A DNA stretch of 64,000 nt from positions 62,001 to 126,000 of the forward strand of contig JAUSNJ010000127.1 in assembly GCA_030645355.1 (NCBI GenBank), written 5' to 3'. The translations under genes and the position numbers were made by a program. The DNA comes from Rhodoferax sp. Its GTDB lineage: Bacteria; Pseudomonadota; Gammaproteobacteria; Burkholderiales; Burkholderiaceae_C. Shown here one piece after another: positions 1 through 8,786 of this stretch (the stretch's first letter is position 1; every line of letters begins with the position of its first letter). The notes under the pieces are model-generated. The model searched no databases and was not told the DNA's origin. It was given only the letters and a program-made list of their open reading frames with translations.

Positions 1-2249
1 GCCGTGCGGGCGCAACTGCGCCTGAACGTCGCCTGGGCGACGTAGCCCACCACCAGAATGAACAGGGTGAGGACCGAGAAAGCCACGAAGAATGCAACCG
101 GCGTCATGGGGCTGGCGCCACCCATGCGTGACATCAACACCTGCTGCAACAACGGCAAAGCACTGGCCAGCAGCACCAGCCCCAGCACCCAGCTGGCCCC
201 CCAAACGGGTCGCCCTTTCCAGCTGCTCTGTCCCAGGGTCATCAGGATGTTGCGCCACACCGACCCCGGGATCCTCCCCGCCGCCTGCCCCTCGGTCGCC
301 GTCAGCAGTTCCTCCTTTTCCGAAACAGTGCTGGTGTCGGCTTGGAGATGCCCCATGACGGCGCTCTGGTCCGCGTGGCCTTCTGCCTCAATCCGCAAGA
401 AATTCGAAAACTGGGAGTTGGTGGCACGCAACTGTTCCAGCGTGCCAAACTCGCCACGGCCATCGGCATCGATGAACAGGATGCGGTCAAACCGGGCGAT
501 GTGCGCCAGACGGTGGGTGACACAAATGCGCAGGTGCTGGCTCCATGCACCAAACAGCAGGTCGTCAGCGATGCGGGCTTCGGTGGCCACATCCAGTGCC
601 GAGAAGGGGTCGTCCAGCACCACGGTGTTGGCGGGGTGCAAAGCAGCGCGCGCAAGAGACACCCGCTGCTTCTGGCCACCCGACAGATTCAGGCCGCGCT
701 CACCGATTTCGGTATTGAGTCCGCCGGGCCATTGGTCCACATCCTGCGACAGGCTGGCCAGCCGCAGGGCGCGCTGGATGGCGTCGTCCTGGTTGGTGTC
801 ACCCTGCGCAAACAGCGTCAAGTTGTCGCGCAGCGTGCCGCTGGCCACAAAGGTCTCTTGCGGGCAATAGGCAAACTGCGGCTGGCCCAGCCACTGCACG
901 TCGCCAGAGCTGGGCGCATATTCCCGCAGCAAGACCCGCGACAGCACCGACTTGCCGGCACCCACGGGGCCGACGATGGCAAGGCTCTGGCCAGCCTCCA
1001 GCGAAAAGGAAATCGTGTCCAGAATGGTCTTGCCGTTGTCGGCCTTGAAGACCAGATCACGCACCTGCAAGCCGGGCGCCGGCGCCACTGCAGTGTTTGG
1101 TGGTGCCGGCGCTTCTTCCGCAAGATTGAAAAAATCCAGCAGCCGCGTGGCCGATACCCTGGTTTGCGCCAGGATGCCGGCCACATCGCTCAGGACCACA
1201 AAGGGAAATTCCAGCCCCTGAAAAATCAGCAGGGTGGGCAACAGCATGGCCGCATGCAGCTCGCCGCCGCGCAGGATGTGAATGCCATAGGTGAACGTTG
1301 CCACCAACAGCCCGGCGCTGGAAAAGACCAAGGAGGAGCGCGTCTGCAACAGCATCACGCCAATCAGGCGGCCCACTTCGGTGTCGCGGATCTTGCGGGT
1401 GCGCTGCAGAAACACGTCGGACCAGCCGGAGAGCTTGATGACCTTGATGGCTGACAGAATCTGCGAGAACAGGTCCAGCCGGCTGTCGCGCGCGGCCAGC
1501 AGCCCGTGCTGGCGCCGGGCGGTTTCGCGCACGATGTATTTCAGGACCGGCACACTCAACGCCATCAGCGACAACCCAAAGATGGCCGTGGTGCCCAGAT
1601 AGCGCCACAGCAGCGCAGCCGCCACGCCAATGTGCACCACCACCATCACCCCATCGACGAAACGCTCCACGCAGTGGCTGACCGCCGGCACATCGATATG
1701 CATGAGGTTCTGCACGTTGCCCTGCGGCAGCTCATGGCGGACGCGTGGCTCCAGCCGGAACCACTTGCGGGAGAACGCCTGCATCAGCGCCCGGCGCTGC
1801 AGCACATGGGCCTGCGAAAACGCCCTGATGTAGCGCCAGAACGTGACATTGGTGATGTAAATGACCAGCGGAAACGCCAGCAACAGCAGCGCGTGGTGCA
1901 ATGACCATGGCGACTCCTGGATGGCCTCAAAGTGCGTCATCACCAGCTCGATCAGCAGCGCCGGCGCCATCCCGGCGACCGTTGAAACCAGCATGTAGAG
2001 CAAGGCACTCCAGAACAGCGGCCGGGTGGACAACATGATGCTCTGGATGAAGCGCCACACGCCGCGCTGTGTCTGCATGGTCGACTGCGCCGTGCCGTAC
2101 TGCGTTTCCAGCCGCTGGACGACCGGATCGATGTCCGTCACACCCCAGGCGGCTTTGTCCCTGACCAGGCGCCGGATTCCGGGCGTGAGATGCACCAGAA
2201 AGTCGTCAGTCAGCGATTTGAAAAAGGCAGAGAAGGGGTTCAACCGCAT
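1..2249 (-). CDS. ABCC/MRP-type ABC exporter, 3' end outside the window
   Basis: Reads leftward without a stop from the ATG at 2249 to the window edge (about 749 residues), so the C-terminus is missing. The order is a membrane domain with hydrophobic segments (for example PLFWSALLYMLVSTVAG near residue 80), a nucleotide-binding domain, then a second membrane domain. In the ATPase, Walker A GPVGAGKS lies near residue 427, the signature LSGGQ near 522 and Walker B VVLDDP near 543. The LSGGQKQRV and LDDPFSALD wording, and a fused TMD-NBD-TMD layout, resemble the ABCC (MRP/CFTR) branch more than typical bacterial half-transporters; a second ATPase should follow outside the window. It probably exports organic anions, lipids or a peptide, but no neighbour names the substrate. 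It diverges from glgP across 80 bp. Confidence 0.82.
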   Translation of the reverse strand, partial: MRLNPFSAFFKSLTDDFLVHLTPGIRRLVRDKAAWGVTDIDPVVQRLETQYGTAQSTMQTQRGVWRFIQSIMLSTRPLFWSALLYMLVSTVAGMAPALLIELVMTHFEAIQESPWSLHHALLLLAFPLVIYITNVTFWRYIRAFSQAHVLQRRALMQAFSRKWFRLEPRVRHELPQGNVQNLMHIDVPAVSHCVERFVDGVMVVVHIGVAAALLWRYLGTTAIFGLSLMALSVPVLKYIVRETARRQHGLLAARDSRLDLFSQILSAIKVIKLSGWSDVFLQRTRKIRDTEVGRLIGVMLLQTRSSLVFSSAGLLVATFTYGIHILRGGELHAAMLLPTLLIFQGLEFPFVVLSDVAGILAQTRVSATRLLDFFNLAEEAPAPPNTAVAPAPGLQVRDLVFKADNGKTILDTISFSLEAGQSLAIVGPVGAGKSVLSRVLLREYAPSSGDVQWLGQPQFAYCPQETFVASGTLRDNLTLFAQGDTNQDDAIQRALRLASLSQDVDQWPGGLNTEIGERGLNLSGGQKQRVSLARAALHPANTVVLDDPFSALDVATEARIADDLLFGAWSQHLRICVTHRLAHIARFDRILFIDADGRGEFGTLEQLRATNSQFSNFLRIEAEGHADQSAVMGHLQADTSTVSEKEELLTATEGQAAGRIPGSVWRNILMTLGQSSWKGRPVWGASWVLGLVLLASALPLLQQVLMSRMGGASPMTPVAFFVAFSVLTLFILVVGYVAQATFRRSCART

Positions 2250-2329
2250 CGGGCAAAGTGTGTGATTGTGCCTTGTCGAAACTACCAGCACGCGTATGAT
2301 GGTCTTGGTCCACTTCGAGGGAGCGTTCC

Positions 2330-4807
2330 ATGCAGCAGCCCATCGCCTTGCCCGAACTTGAGCACCCGACGCTCGACGCCGAATCGATCCAGCGCTCGCT
2401 GTACCAGCACCTGGTATTTACCGTCGGCAAGGACCCGATCACCGCCACGGATCGCGACTGGTTCTACGCGGCGGCGGCTGTGGTGCGGGAACGCATGATC
2501 GAGCGCTGGATGGCCACCATGCGCAGCTACTACGTCGAAGACCGCAAACGCGTCTACTACCTGTCGCTCGAATTCCTCATGGGGCGCACCATGACCAACA
2601 GCATGCTGAACATCTGCGCCGAGAAGGAATTCCACGACGCGCTGTCGGCACTGGCGGCGATGGGCCTCAAACCCGAGAACCTGCGCGAGGTGGAGCCCGA
2701 TGCCGCCTTGGGCAACGGTGGCCTCGGAAGGCTCGCCGCCTGTTTTCTGGACTCGATGGCAACCATGGGGGTGCCGGGTTATGGCTATGGCATCCGTTAC
2801 GAATACGGCATGTTCCACCAGGGCATCGAGAACGGCCAGCAGGTGGAACACCCCGACAACTGGCTGCGCTACGGCAACCCCTGGGAATTTCCGCGCCCCG
2901 AGGTGCTGTACCAGGTCAAGTTCCACGGCCGGGTGGTGGATTTCACCGACGAACAGGGCCATCCGCGCCACCAGTGGGTGGACACCGATGACGTGATGGC
3001 CATGGCCTACGACTATCCAATTCCGGGCTATGACACCGGCACGGTCAACAACATGCGACTGTGGGCCGCCAAGGCCAGCCGCGACTTTGACCTGACCTAT
3101 TTCAACGAGGGCGACTACATCCGGGCGGTCGAAGACAAGAACGAATCCGAGAACCTGTCCAAGGTGCTTTACCCCAACGACACCACCGAGTTGGGGCGCG
3201 AGCTGCGGCTCAAGCAGCAGTATTTCTTTGTCAGCGCCTCGTTGCAGGACATGCTGTACCGCTTCGCCAAGTCCGGCCTGCCGCTGGACGCCCTGCCGAC
3301 CAAGGTGGCGGTGCAGCTCAACGACACCCACCCGTCGATTGCGGTGGCCGAGCTGATGCGCATCCTGACCGACGTGCGCCAGTTGGACTGGGACCGCGCC
3401 TGGGCCATCACCACCCGCACCTTCGCCTATACCAACCACACCCTGATGCCCGAGGCGCTGGAGACATGGTCCGTGCCGCTGTTTGCGCGCGTGCTGCCGC
3501 GCCATCTGCAGATCATCTACGCCATCAACCACCGCTTCCTGCGCGATGTGATGCACCACTACCCCGGCGACCCGGGTCTGTGGGCCCGCATGTCGCTGAT
3601 TGACGAGACGCACGACAAGCGCATCCGCATGGCGCATCTGGCAATTGTGGGAAGCCACAAGGTCAATGGCGTCGCCGCCATCCACACCCGGCTGATGAAG
3701 GAAACCATCTTTGCCGATTTCCACCGCCTGTGGCCGGACAAGATCGTCAACATGACCAATGGCGTCACGCCCCGGCGCTGGCTGAACCAGGCCAACCCGG
3801 CGCTGGCAAGGCTGATCACCAGCCGCATAGGCCATGGCTGGCTGAAGGACCTGGACCAGTTGCGCCAGCTAAACACCCTGGCCACGGACCCGGCGTTTTG
3901 CGCAGCGTTTGTGCAGGTCAAGCGGGACAACAAGGTCCGCCTGGCCCAGCTGATTGCCGAGCGCCTGGCCATCCGGGTGGACCCGGACTCCCTGTTCGAC
4001 GTGCAAATCAAACGCATCCACGAATACAAGCGCCAGCTGCTCAACGTGTTGCATGTGATCACGCTGTACAACCGCCTGCGCGGCGGTGGCACGGCGCCGC
4101 CCCGCACCGTGATCTTCGGCGGCAAGGCGGCACCCGGCTACCGCATGGCCAAGCTCATCATCCGCCTCATCAACGATGTGGCCGACGTGGTGAACAACGA
4201 CACGCAGATAGGGGACCGGCTGAAGGTGGTGTTCATCCCCAACTACAACGTGTCCACCGCCGAAATCATCATCCCGGCGGCCGACCTGTCCGAGCAGATT
4301 TCCACCGCAGGCACCGAGGCATCGGGCACTGGCAACATGAAGCTGGCACTCAACGGTGCACTCACCATCGGAACCCTGGACGGCGCCAATGTGGAGATCC
4401 GCGATGAAGTGGGCGCTGACAACATTTTCATCTTTGGCATGACCACCGATGAGGTGGCACAGACCCATGCCGGCGGCTACAACCCCTGGGTCTACTACGA
4501 CACCAACGCCGAACTGCGCCAGACCCTGGACATGCTGCGCGACGGCTATTTTTCGCCCGGGGACAGCGAGCGCTACAAGCCTGTGTTCGAGGCCCTGACC
4601 TACCACGGCGACCACTACCGCCTGCTAGCCGACTACGCGTCCTACATCGCCTGCCAGGACCAGGTGGGCCAGCTTTACGGTGATTCACTGGCCTGGACCC
4701 ACAAGGCCATTTTGAACGTGGCCGGCATGGGGCAGTTTTCCTCCGACCGCACCATTGGCCAGTACGCCAAGACGATCTGGAGTGTGGTGCCCGTGGCGCG
4801 CACCTGA
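2330..4807 (+). CDS. glgP: Glycogen (alpha-glucan) phosphorylase
   Basis: 825 residues, the normal length for bacterial GlgP. The enzyme releases glucose-1-phosphate from the non-reducing ends of glycogen or maltodextrin using phosphate and pyridoxal phosphate. The PLP site is intact: EASGTGNMKLALNGAL, with the cofactor lysine at about residue 671, followed by GTLDGANVEI. N-terminal family landmarks include YYLSLEFLMGR and LGNGGLGRLAACFLDS, the glycine-rich loop of the active site. The ATG at 2330 follows a GAGGGAG ribosome-binding site. No other glycogen gene (glgA, glgB, glgC) is nearby, so it is a stand-alone locus. It ends one base before the opposed DTW gene. Confidence 0.96.
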   Translation: MQQPIALPELEHPTLDAESIQRSLYQHLVFTVGKDPITATDRDWFYAAAAVVRERMIERWMATMRSYYVEDRKRVYYLSLEFLMGRTMTNSMLNICAEKEFHDALSALAAMGLKPENLREVEPDAALGNGGLGRLAACFLDSMATMGVPGYGYGIRYEYGMFHQGIENGQQVEHPDNWLRYGNPWEFPRPEVLYQVKFHGRVVDFTDEQGHPRHQWVDTDDVMAMAYDYPIPGYDTGTVNNMRLWAAKASRDFDLTYFNEGDYIRAVEDKNESENLSKVLYPNDTTELGRELRLKQQYFFVSASLQDMLYRFAKSGLPLDALPTKVAVQLNDTHPSIAVAELMRILTDVRQLDWDRAWAITTRTFAYTNHTLMPEALETWSVPLFARVLPRHLQIIYAINHRFLRDVMHHYPGDPGLWARMSLIDETHDKRIRMAHLAIVGSHKVNGVAAIHTRLMKETIFADFHRLWPDKIVNMTNGVTPRRWLNQANPALARLITSRIGHGWLKDLDQLRQLNTLATDPAFCAAFVQVKRDNKVRLAQLIAERLAIRVDPDSLFDVQIKRIHEYKRQLLNVLHVITLYNRLRGGGTAPPRTVIFGGKAAPGYRMAKLIIRLINDVADVVNNDTQIGDRLKVVFIPNYNVSTAEIIIPAADLSEQISTAGTEASGTGNMKLALNGALTIGTLDGANVEIRDEVGADNIFIFGMTTDEVAQTHAGGYNPWVYYDTNAELRQTLDMLRDGYFSPGDSERYKPVFEALTYHGDHYRLLADYASYIACQDQVGQLYGDSLAWTHKAILNVAGMGQFSSDRTIGQYAKTIWSVVPVART

Positions 4808-4808
4808 G

Positions 4809-5444
4809 CTACTGCGGTCTGAAGGCCAGTTGCTGGGCCACAAATCCGTCGAAGGCATCCAGCAAAGGTTGCACCCTTTCCGGCGTGCCCTCCAGCTGCA
4901 CCAAGGCTGCGCAGGTCGCCTCCAGCGTGGACAACTGCCCCAGCTGGTGCGCCTTGCGAATCCGATAATTGGAAATCGGCACATCGTCGAGCGACAGGCG
5001 CGGCAACTGTTGCAGCAGCGCACTCAGGTGCAGCATCTTGCGGCTCTTGCGCCACGTGCCATCCAGCACCACCAGGCGCAGGTTTGCAGTGTCTTGCAGC
5101 CGCGCGGTATCGGGAGCGGGTGACGGGCTCAGCGCGGACTGGGGATACAGCAGCACCGTGTATTTTGGTGCGCGCATCGCTGCCTGCAACGTGATGGCGT
5201 CAAAGGTCTCGCCGACCACCACACGGCTGTGCGCCAGGCTCAGATGCAGGAGGCGGGCAGTGTTTTTGGCGTGGTCGACTTCCAGCGGGTGCTGCAGGAT
5301 AAGCACCTCGGTGGTGTGCGCCACCGGCGTGACCCACTGACAGATGCAGGCACTCTGGGGGCGCTGGCAGGCTGGGCAGACCAGCCGTTTCCCCGCACCG
5401 GGGCCAGGCATGCGCAATACAGGCGTTTGACCCGTGTCTCCCAA
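4809..5444 (-). CDS. DTW-domain tRNA-uridine aminocarboxypropyltransferase
   Basis: 211 residues. The N-terminal CPACQRPQSACIC cysteine cluster and the central LDGTWRKSRKM (the DxTW signature) define the DTW family. Members such as E. coli TapT (YfiP) transfer the 3-amino-3-carboxypropyl group of S-adenosylmethionine to a tRNA uridine (acp3U). HPLEVDHAKNTARLL, also typical of the family, follows the cysteine cluster. The exact tRNA position modified cannot be read from sequence. The gene converges with glgP with a one-base gap, and a perfect 19-bp palindrome lies 50 bp upstream of its start. Confidence 0.88.
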   Translation of the reverse strand: MGDTGQTPVLRMPGPGAGKRLVCPACQRPQSACICQWVTPVAHTTEVLILQHPLEVDHAKNTARLLHLSLAHSRVVVGETFDAITLQAAMRAPKYTVLLYPQSALSPSPAPDTARLQDTANLRLVVLDGTWRKSRKMLHLSALLQQLPRLSLDDVPISNYRIRKAHQLGQLSTLEATCAALVQLEGTPERVQPLLDAFDGFVAQQLAFRPQ

Positions 5445-5493
5445 TTCTTTCTCCTGGTTGTGGCGGCACCGTCAACCCAACGGCCCGCTTCAG

Positions 5494-5512
5494 TATGCAG
5501 GAAACCTGCATA
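5494..5512. promoter_or_regulatory. Perfect palindrome upstream of the DTW gene
   Basis: TATGCAGG-AAA-CCTGCATA: 8-bp arms around AAA. It lies 50 bp before the leftward DTW gene and about 140 bp before the rightward lipoprotein. It looks like a dimeric repressor site; no T-tract follows, so it is not a terminator. The binding protein is unknown. Confidence 0.4.
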
Positions 5513-5650
5513 CCCGCATACGCATACCCCATCCCTGGCGCAGACGGCGGTGTTAAGGACTTCTTAAGAACAGGAAATTAAGGTAGCCCTCGTATGCAGA
5601 GCGCCTGCACCCATCGCTTTGACGCCCCACAGCCACCAATCAGACACCGA

Positions 5651-6082
5651 ATGTCAGACTACAAGTTCGTTTTCAAATCCATCGGAGCAAGCCTGTGCGT
5701 GCTGGCATTGACTGCTTGCAACTCCTCCTTGAACTGGGACCGGGAGTACGCGTGCAGCGGCCAGGAGCGCTCCAGCACCCATACGGACGTGCGCACTCCC
5801 TCCGAGCGATTCGAAAAGACCTACCCGATAGAGATCGACTTCCACCTCCGGTCCGACTCCGCGTTGGTGAAGTCGTATCCGGTGACGCGGGACCCGACAC
5901 CAGGCAATCCTTTGACTTTCAGCTCCCGTAGTCCGGCACTCTGGGTGTCGGGGTCGTTTGACACAAAAAGCGGCACGCTGGTCCTGATCGAAGGCCGCAG
6001 TCTGGTGGTGGACGGCAAGAAACAGGAGAGCACGATTTCCGGCCGATACCACTGCCAGGCGAGTGGCACTGCGGCGGTATAG
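5651..6082 (+). CDS. Small putative lipoprotein of unknown function
   Basis: 143 residues from the ATG at 5651. An upstream in-frame ATG at 5594 would add 19 residues, but only the 5651 start places a proper lipoprotein signal at the N-terminus: a positively charged MSDYKFVFK, a hydrophobic SIGASLCVLALTA and the lipobox LTAC with the acylated Cys at about residue 21. The mature part is polar, has two further Cys (in YACSG and YHCQA) that could form a disulphide, and ends SGRYHCQASGTAAV. No known domain was recognised. Expected location is membrane-anchored, facing the periplasm. It stands alone between opposed and unrelated genes. Confidence 0.68.
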   Translation: MSDYKFVFKSIGASLCVLALTACNSSLNWDREYACSGQERSSTHTDVRTPSERFEKTYPIEIDFHLRSDSALVKSYPVTRDPTPGNPLTFSSRSPALWVSGSFDTKSGTLVLIEGRSLVVDGKKQESTISGRYHCQASGTAAV

Positions 6083-6139
6083 AACGGTCATGCGAGCAGC
6101 CGCCTCACACGCCTTTGGCCACCGCAATGGGTGGATGGG

Positions 6140-6670
6140 ATGAGCGTCGGTCTGATTCTGGATTTCGGAACCCATGTCGATGGCTCGTGGGTTTACAAAG
6201 ACCCTGCGCAATATGCCCTTGCCCAGATGACCGCGGAGGTGCTGGCGTGGGACCTGGTACCGTTCGACGCCTGGTTGTATGGGCACGGCCATTGGCGCAG
6301 CTACCCCAAGGTTCGCCAGCACCTGATGGGCTTGCGCGAACAGCTAACCCACGCATTCTTCGCCCATGCGGGCAACGAGTCGGAACAGGGGCAACGCATT
6401 CGGGACTACTTCCGTGAGACGCGGCGGCTCGCCCTCCGACTGGAAAACATGCCTCTGGCACTGCGCCTGGCGATGGGGAAGGTCGACAAGAAGAAAACCC
6501 GGCGCCTGACCTTGGACCACCAGGCCAAGAACCTCAAGCGGCTTCAACAAGAGTACGCTGACCGGGTTCGGTCCGGCCAGAAATACGGTGCCCAAACCGA
6601 ACTGGCCCGAAAGTATGGCGTGCCGCTGCACACGGTTCGCAGGTCACTGAAGGCCGGGCAAACGCCATAA
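6140..6670 (+). CDS. Unknown protein with a C-terminal helix-turn-helix-like segment
   Basis: 176 residues from the ATG at 6140; a GTG three codons upstream (6131) is an alternative start. The N-terminal half is aromatic-rich (WVYKDPAQYALAQ, WLYGHGHW). The C-terminal half is strongly basic (GKVDKKKTRRL), and its end, AQTELARKYGVPLHTVRRSL, resembles the recognition unit of a helix-turn-helix protein. I do not recognise the family. The gene has its own space between the lipoprotein and a convergent LysE-type gene. Could be a DNA-binding accessory protein; this is inference from composition only. Confidence 0.55.
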   Translation: MSVGLILDFGTHVDGSWVYKDPAQYALAQMTAEVLAWDLVPFDAWLYGHGHWRSYPKVRQHLMGLREQLTHAFFAHAGNESEQGQRIRDYFRETRRLALRLENMPLALRLAMGKVDKKKTRRLTLDHQAKNLKRLQQEYADRVRSGQKYGAQTELARKYGVPLHTVRRSLKAGQTP

Positions 6671-6685
6671 GACTGCGCAAGTGCG

Positions 6686-7327
6686 CTACTCTCGGGCGGT
6701 TGCCATCAGCGCCGCAAACCCGATGAAGACTCCGCCCGTCAGGCGGTTGAACGCCCGCATCACCGTGGCGCGTTGCAGGTAGATGGAGAGCCGCTTGCCA
6801 CTGACGGCATAGACAAAATACCAGCCGACTTCGATCACGGTAAACGTGGTGAGCAGAATCGCGAACTGGGGCAGCTTGGCCGCGTCCGGATTGATGAACT
6901 GGGGAAAGAACGCGGCCGCAAACAGAATCGCCTTGGGGTTGCTGGCGGCGACCAGGAAACCTTGCCGATAGATGGCGCCCGATGGGACCGCGGGCTCAAC
7001 AGTTGCCAGGGAGCCGGTCGCGCCATCGCCCCTGCGGTCCTGCACCGGCGAGCGCCAGCACTTCACACCCAGATACGCCAGATAGGCCGCCCCGGCCAGT
7101 CGCAACGCCTCAAACACGGTGGGAAAGGTCTGCAGCAAGGCACCCAGACCCGCGGCAGAGACGCTCATCATGGCCAGTAGTGCGGTCATGCACCCCAGCA
7201 TGGCGACCACTGCCGGGCGCACCCCGTGGCGGGCACTGGTGCTCATGACGTACAGCATATTGGGGCCAGGCGTGGCGGAAACGACAAAGGTCATCAGGAT
7301 AAACAGCCACCAGGTGCTGAGTGTCAT
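6686..7327 (-). CDS. LysE/RhtB-family amino acid exporter
   Basis: 213 residues from the ATG at 7327, chosen because TTGGAG lies about 10 bases upstream; a further ATG at 7360 lacks such a site. The protein begins with the family hallmark: a first membrane helix, then SATPGPNMLYVMSTSARHG (the conserved P-G-P-N motif). Five or six hydrophobic segments follow, including AGLGALLQTFPTVFEALRLA and GFLVAASNPKAILFAAAFFP. RhtB/LysE proteins export amino acids such as threonine, homoserine lactone, leucine or lysine by proton antiport across the inner membrane. The substrate is not predictable here. Confidence 0.9.
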   Translation of the reverse strand: MTLSTWWLFILMTFVVSATPGPNMLYVMSTSARHGVRPAVVAMLGCMTALLAMMSVSAAGLGALLQTFPTVFEALRLAGAAYLAYLGVKCWRSPVQDRRGDGATGSLATVEPAVPSGAIYRQGFLVAASNPKAILFAAAFFPQFINPDAAKLPQFAILLTTFTVIEVGWYFVYAVSGKRLSIYLQRATVMRAFNRLTGGVFIGFAALMATARE

Positions 7328-7414
7328 GGGAAAGCTCCAAGTGAAAGCGGGAACCGGCAATCATGGCATAGTCAGATCCAAAATCGCAAAACCCAACGAT
7401 TGGAAGGCGAGCCT

Positions 7415-7783
7415 GTGTCAAACCTGTGCACCGTTGAAATCAAAGCTTTTGTCCCAGCCAGGGATTTTGGGCTGTCCAAGCGCTTCTACCAGGACTTGGG
7501 CTTCGTCATGGCTTCGGACTCCGATGGCATCGCCTACTTTCACCACGGCGAGACCAGCTTCCTCTTGCAGGATTTCTACAACGAGACGCTCGCCAGCAAT
7601 CTCATGATGCACTTGCTGGTCGAAGACGTCGATGCCTGGTCAGCCCAAGTCGCAGCGTCCGGCATCGCCACGAAGTACGGCGTGAAGGTCACGGCCGTGG
7701 AGCAGCAACCCTGGCGCATGCGGGACTTTGTAGTGATGGACCCGTCCGGTGTGCTTTGGCGCATCGCCCAGAACACCGATTGA
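7415..7783 (+). CDS. VOC-family (glyoxalase/bleomycin-resistance fold) protein
   Basis: 122 residues from a GTG at 7415, supported by GGAAGG seven bases upstream; the frame is open further upstream but without family features. The sequence VEIKAFVPARDFGLSKRFYQDLGF is the typical first beta-alpha unit of a VOC module, and VVMDPSGVLWRI is the usual final strand. The fold gives metal-dependent lyases, dioxygenases and drug-binding proteins. The reaction is not known. The gene ends 7 bp before the MYG1 gene, so the two are probably co-transcribed. Confidence 0.8.
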   Translation: MSNLCTVEIKAFVPARDFGLSKRFYQDLGFVMASDSDGIAYFHHGETSFLLQDFYNETLASNLMMHLLVEDVDAWSAQVAASGIATKYGVKVTAVEQQPWRMRDFVVMDPSGVLWRIAQNTD

Positions 7784-7790
7784 AACCCCA

Positions 7791-8768
7791 ATGACCGACA
7801 CCACCACGACAACCACCATCGCCACGCACAGTGGCAGCTTCCACGCCGACGACGTCTTTGGAGTTGGCATTCTGATGGGAGTTTTCCCATCGCACACCCT
7901 GGTGCGCACGCGCAACCAGGCCCTGATTGACGCCGCCGACTTCGTCGTCGATGTGGGCGGCACCTGGGACGCAAGCACCGGCCGCTTTGACCACCACCAG
8001 CGCGGCTTCAACGGCGCCCGCCCCGCCCGACAGAGAGACGGACAAACCGTGCCCGGCGTGGGCTACGCCAGCGCCGGGCTGGTGTGGGCGGCCCATGGCA
8101 CTGCGTACATCCAGGCCTGGGCCAGCAGCAAAGGCCAAAGCCTGGACGAACAGGCCGTGGCCGATGTGGTGCGCTCCATCGACCATTCGCTGGTGCAGTA
8201 CCTGGACATTGTGGACACTGGCCAGGGCGACGTGTCGCCCGGCATCTTTGGCCTGTCCAGCCTGCTCGCCCAGCTCAACACCCATTGGATGGACGAACAG
8301 GGCCTGGACGCCACGGCCAAGGCCCAGTTGCAGGAGACGCGCTTTCGCGAGGCCATCTCCATCACCCGCACGTTTCTGGACCACGCCATCAGCAAAAAAG
8401 TGGCGCAGATTCGCGCCATGGACACCGTGCGCAAAGCGCCGCGCCTGCTCGGTGGCCGCGTGCTGTACCTGGAAGAAGGCGGCATGCCTTGGACCCATGT
8501 GGTGCTGCACGAAATGCCCGACGTGGTGTTCGTGATTTACCCGGACTCGGACGGCGACCAGTACCAGGTCAAAACCGTGCCGGTGGAGGCAGGCTCGTTC
8601 ACCGCGCGCCTGGATTTACCCAAGAGCTGGGCCGGTTTGCGCGACCAGGAACTGGCGGCCGTGACCGGGGTGGAAGACAGTGTGTTTTGCCACCTGAACC
8701 TGTTTATCGGCGGTGCCCGCAGCTTGGGTGGTGCCGTGAAGCTGGCCGAGCTGGCGCTGGCGACCTAA
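7791..8768 (+). CDS. MYG1-family (UPF0160) metal-dependent hydrolase/nuclease
   Basis: 325 residues from the ATG at 7791. The N-terminus IATHSGSFHADDVFGVGIL with TRNQALIDAADFVVDVG and RFDHHQRGF matches the MYG1 signature, in which H/D residues (HADD, DHHQ) coordinate metal as in DHH phosphoesterases. Eukaryotic MYG1 is an RNA exonuclease; the bacterial homologues are little studied. FRGREA-type downstream motifs are less clear. An in-frame codon at 7749 would lengthen the protein by 14 residues but lies inside the VOC gene. Confidence 0.88.
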   Translation: MTDTTTTTTIATHSGSFHADDVFGVGILMGVFPSHTLVRTRNQALIDAADFVVDVGGTWDASTGRFDHHQRGFNGARPARQRDGQTVPGVGYASAGLVWAAHGTAYIQAWASSKGQSLDEQAVADVVRSIDHSLVQYLDIVDTGQGDVSPGIFGLSSLLAQLNTHWMDEQGLDATAKAQLQETRFREAISITRTFLDHAISKKVAQIRAMDTVRKAPRLLGGRVLYLEEGGMPWTHVVLHEMPDVVFVIYPDSDGDQYQVKTVPVEAGSFTARLDLPKSWAGLRDQELAAVTGVEDSVFCHLNLFIGGARSLGGAVKLAELALAT

Positions 8769-8786
8769 GGACTGGCCTTCCGGCGT

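Noticed and set aside
2282-3835. Long open frame (over 500 codons) antisense to glgP
   Set aside because: Mirror of a GC-rich coding strand; no family motif, and glgP is certain on the other strand.
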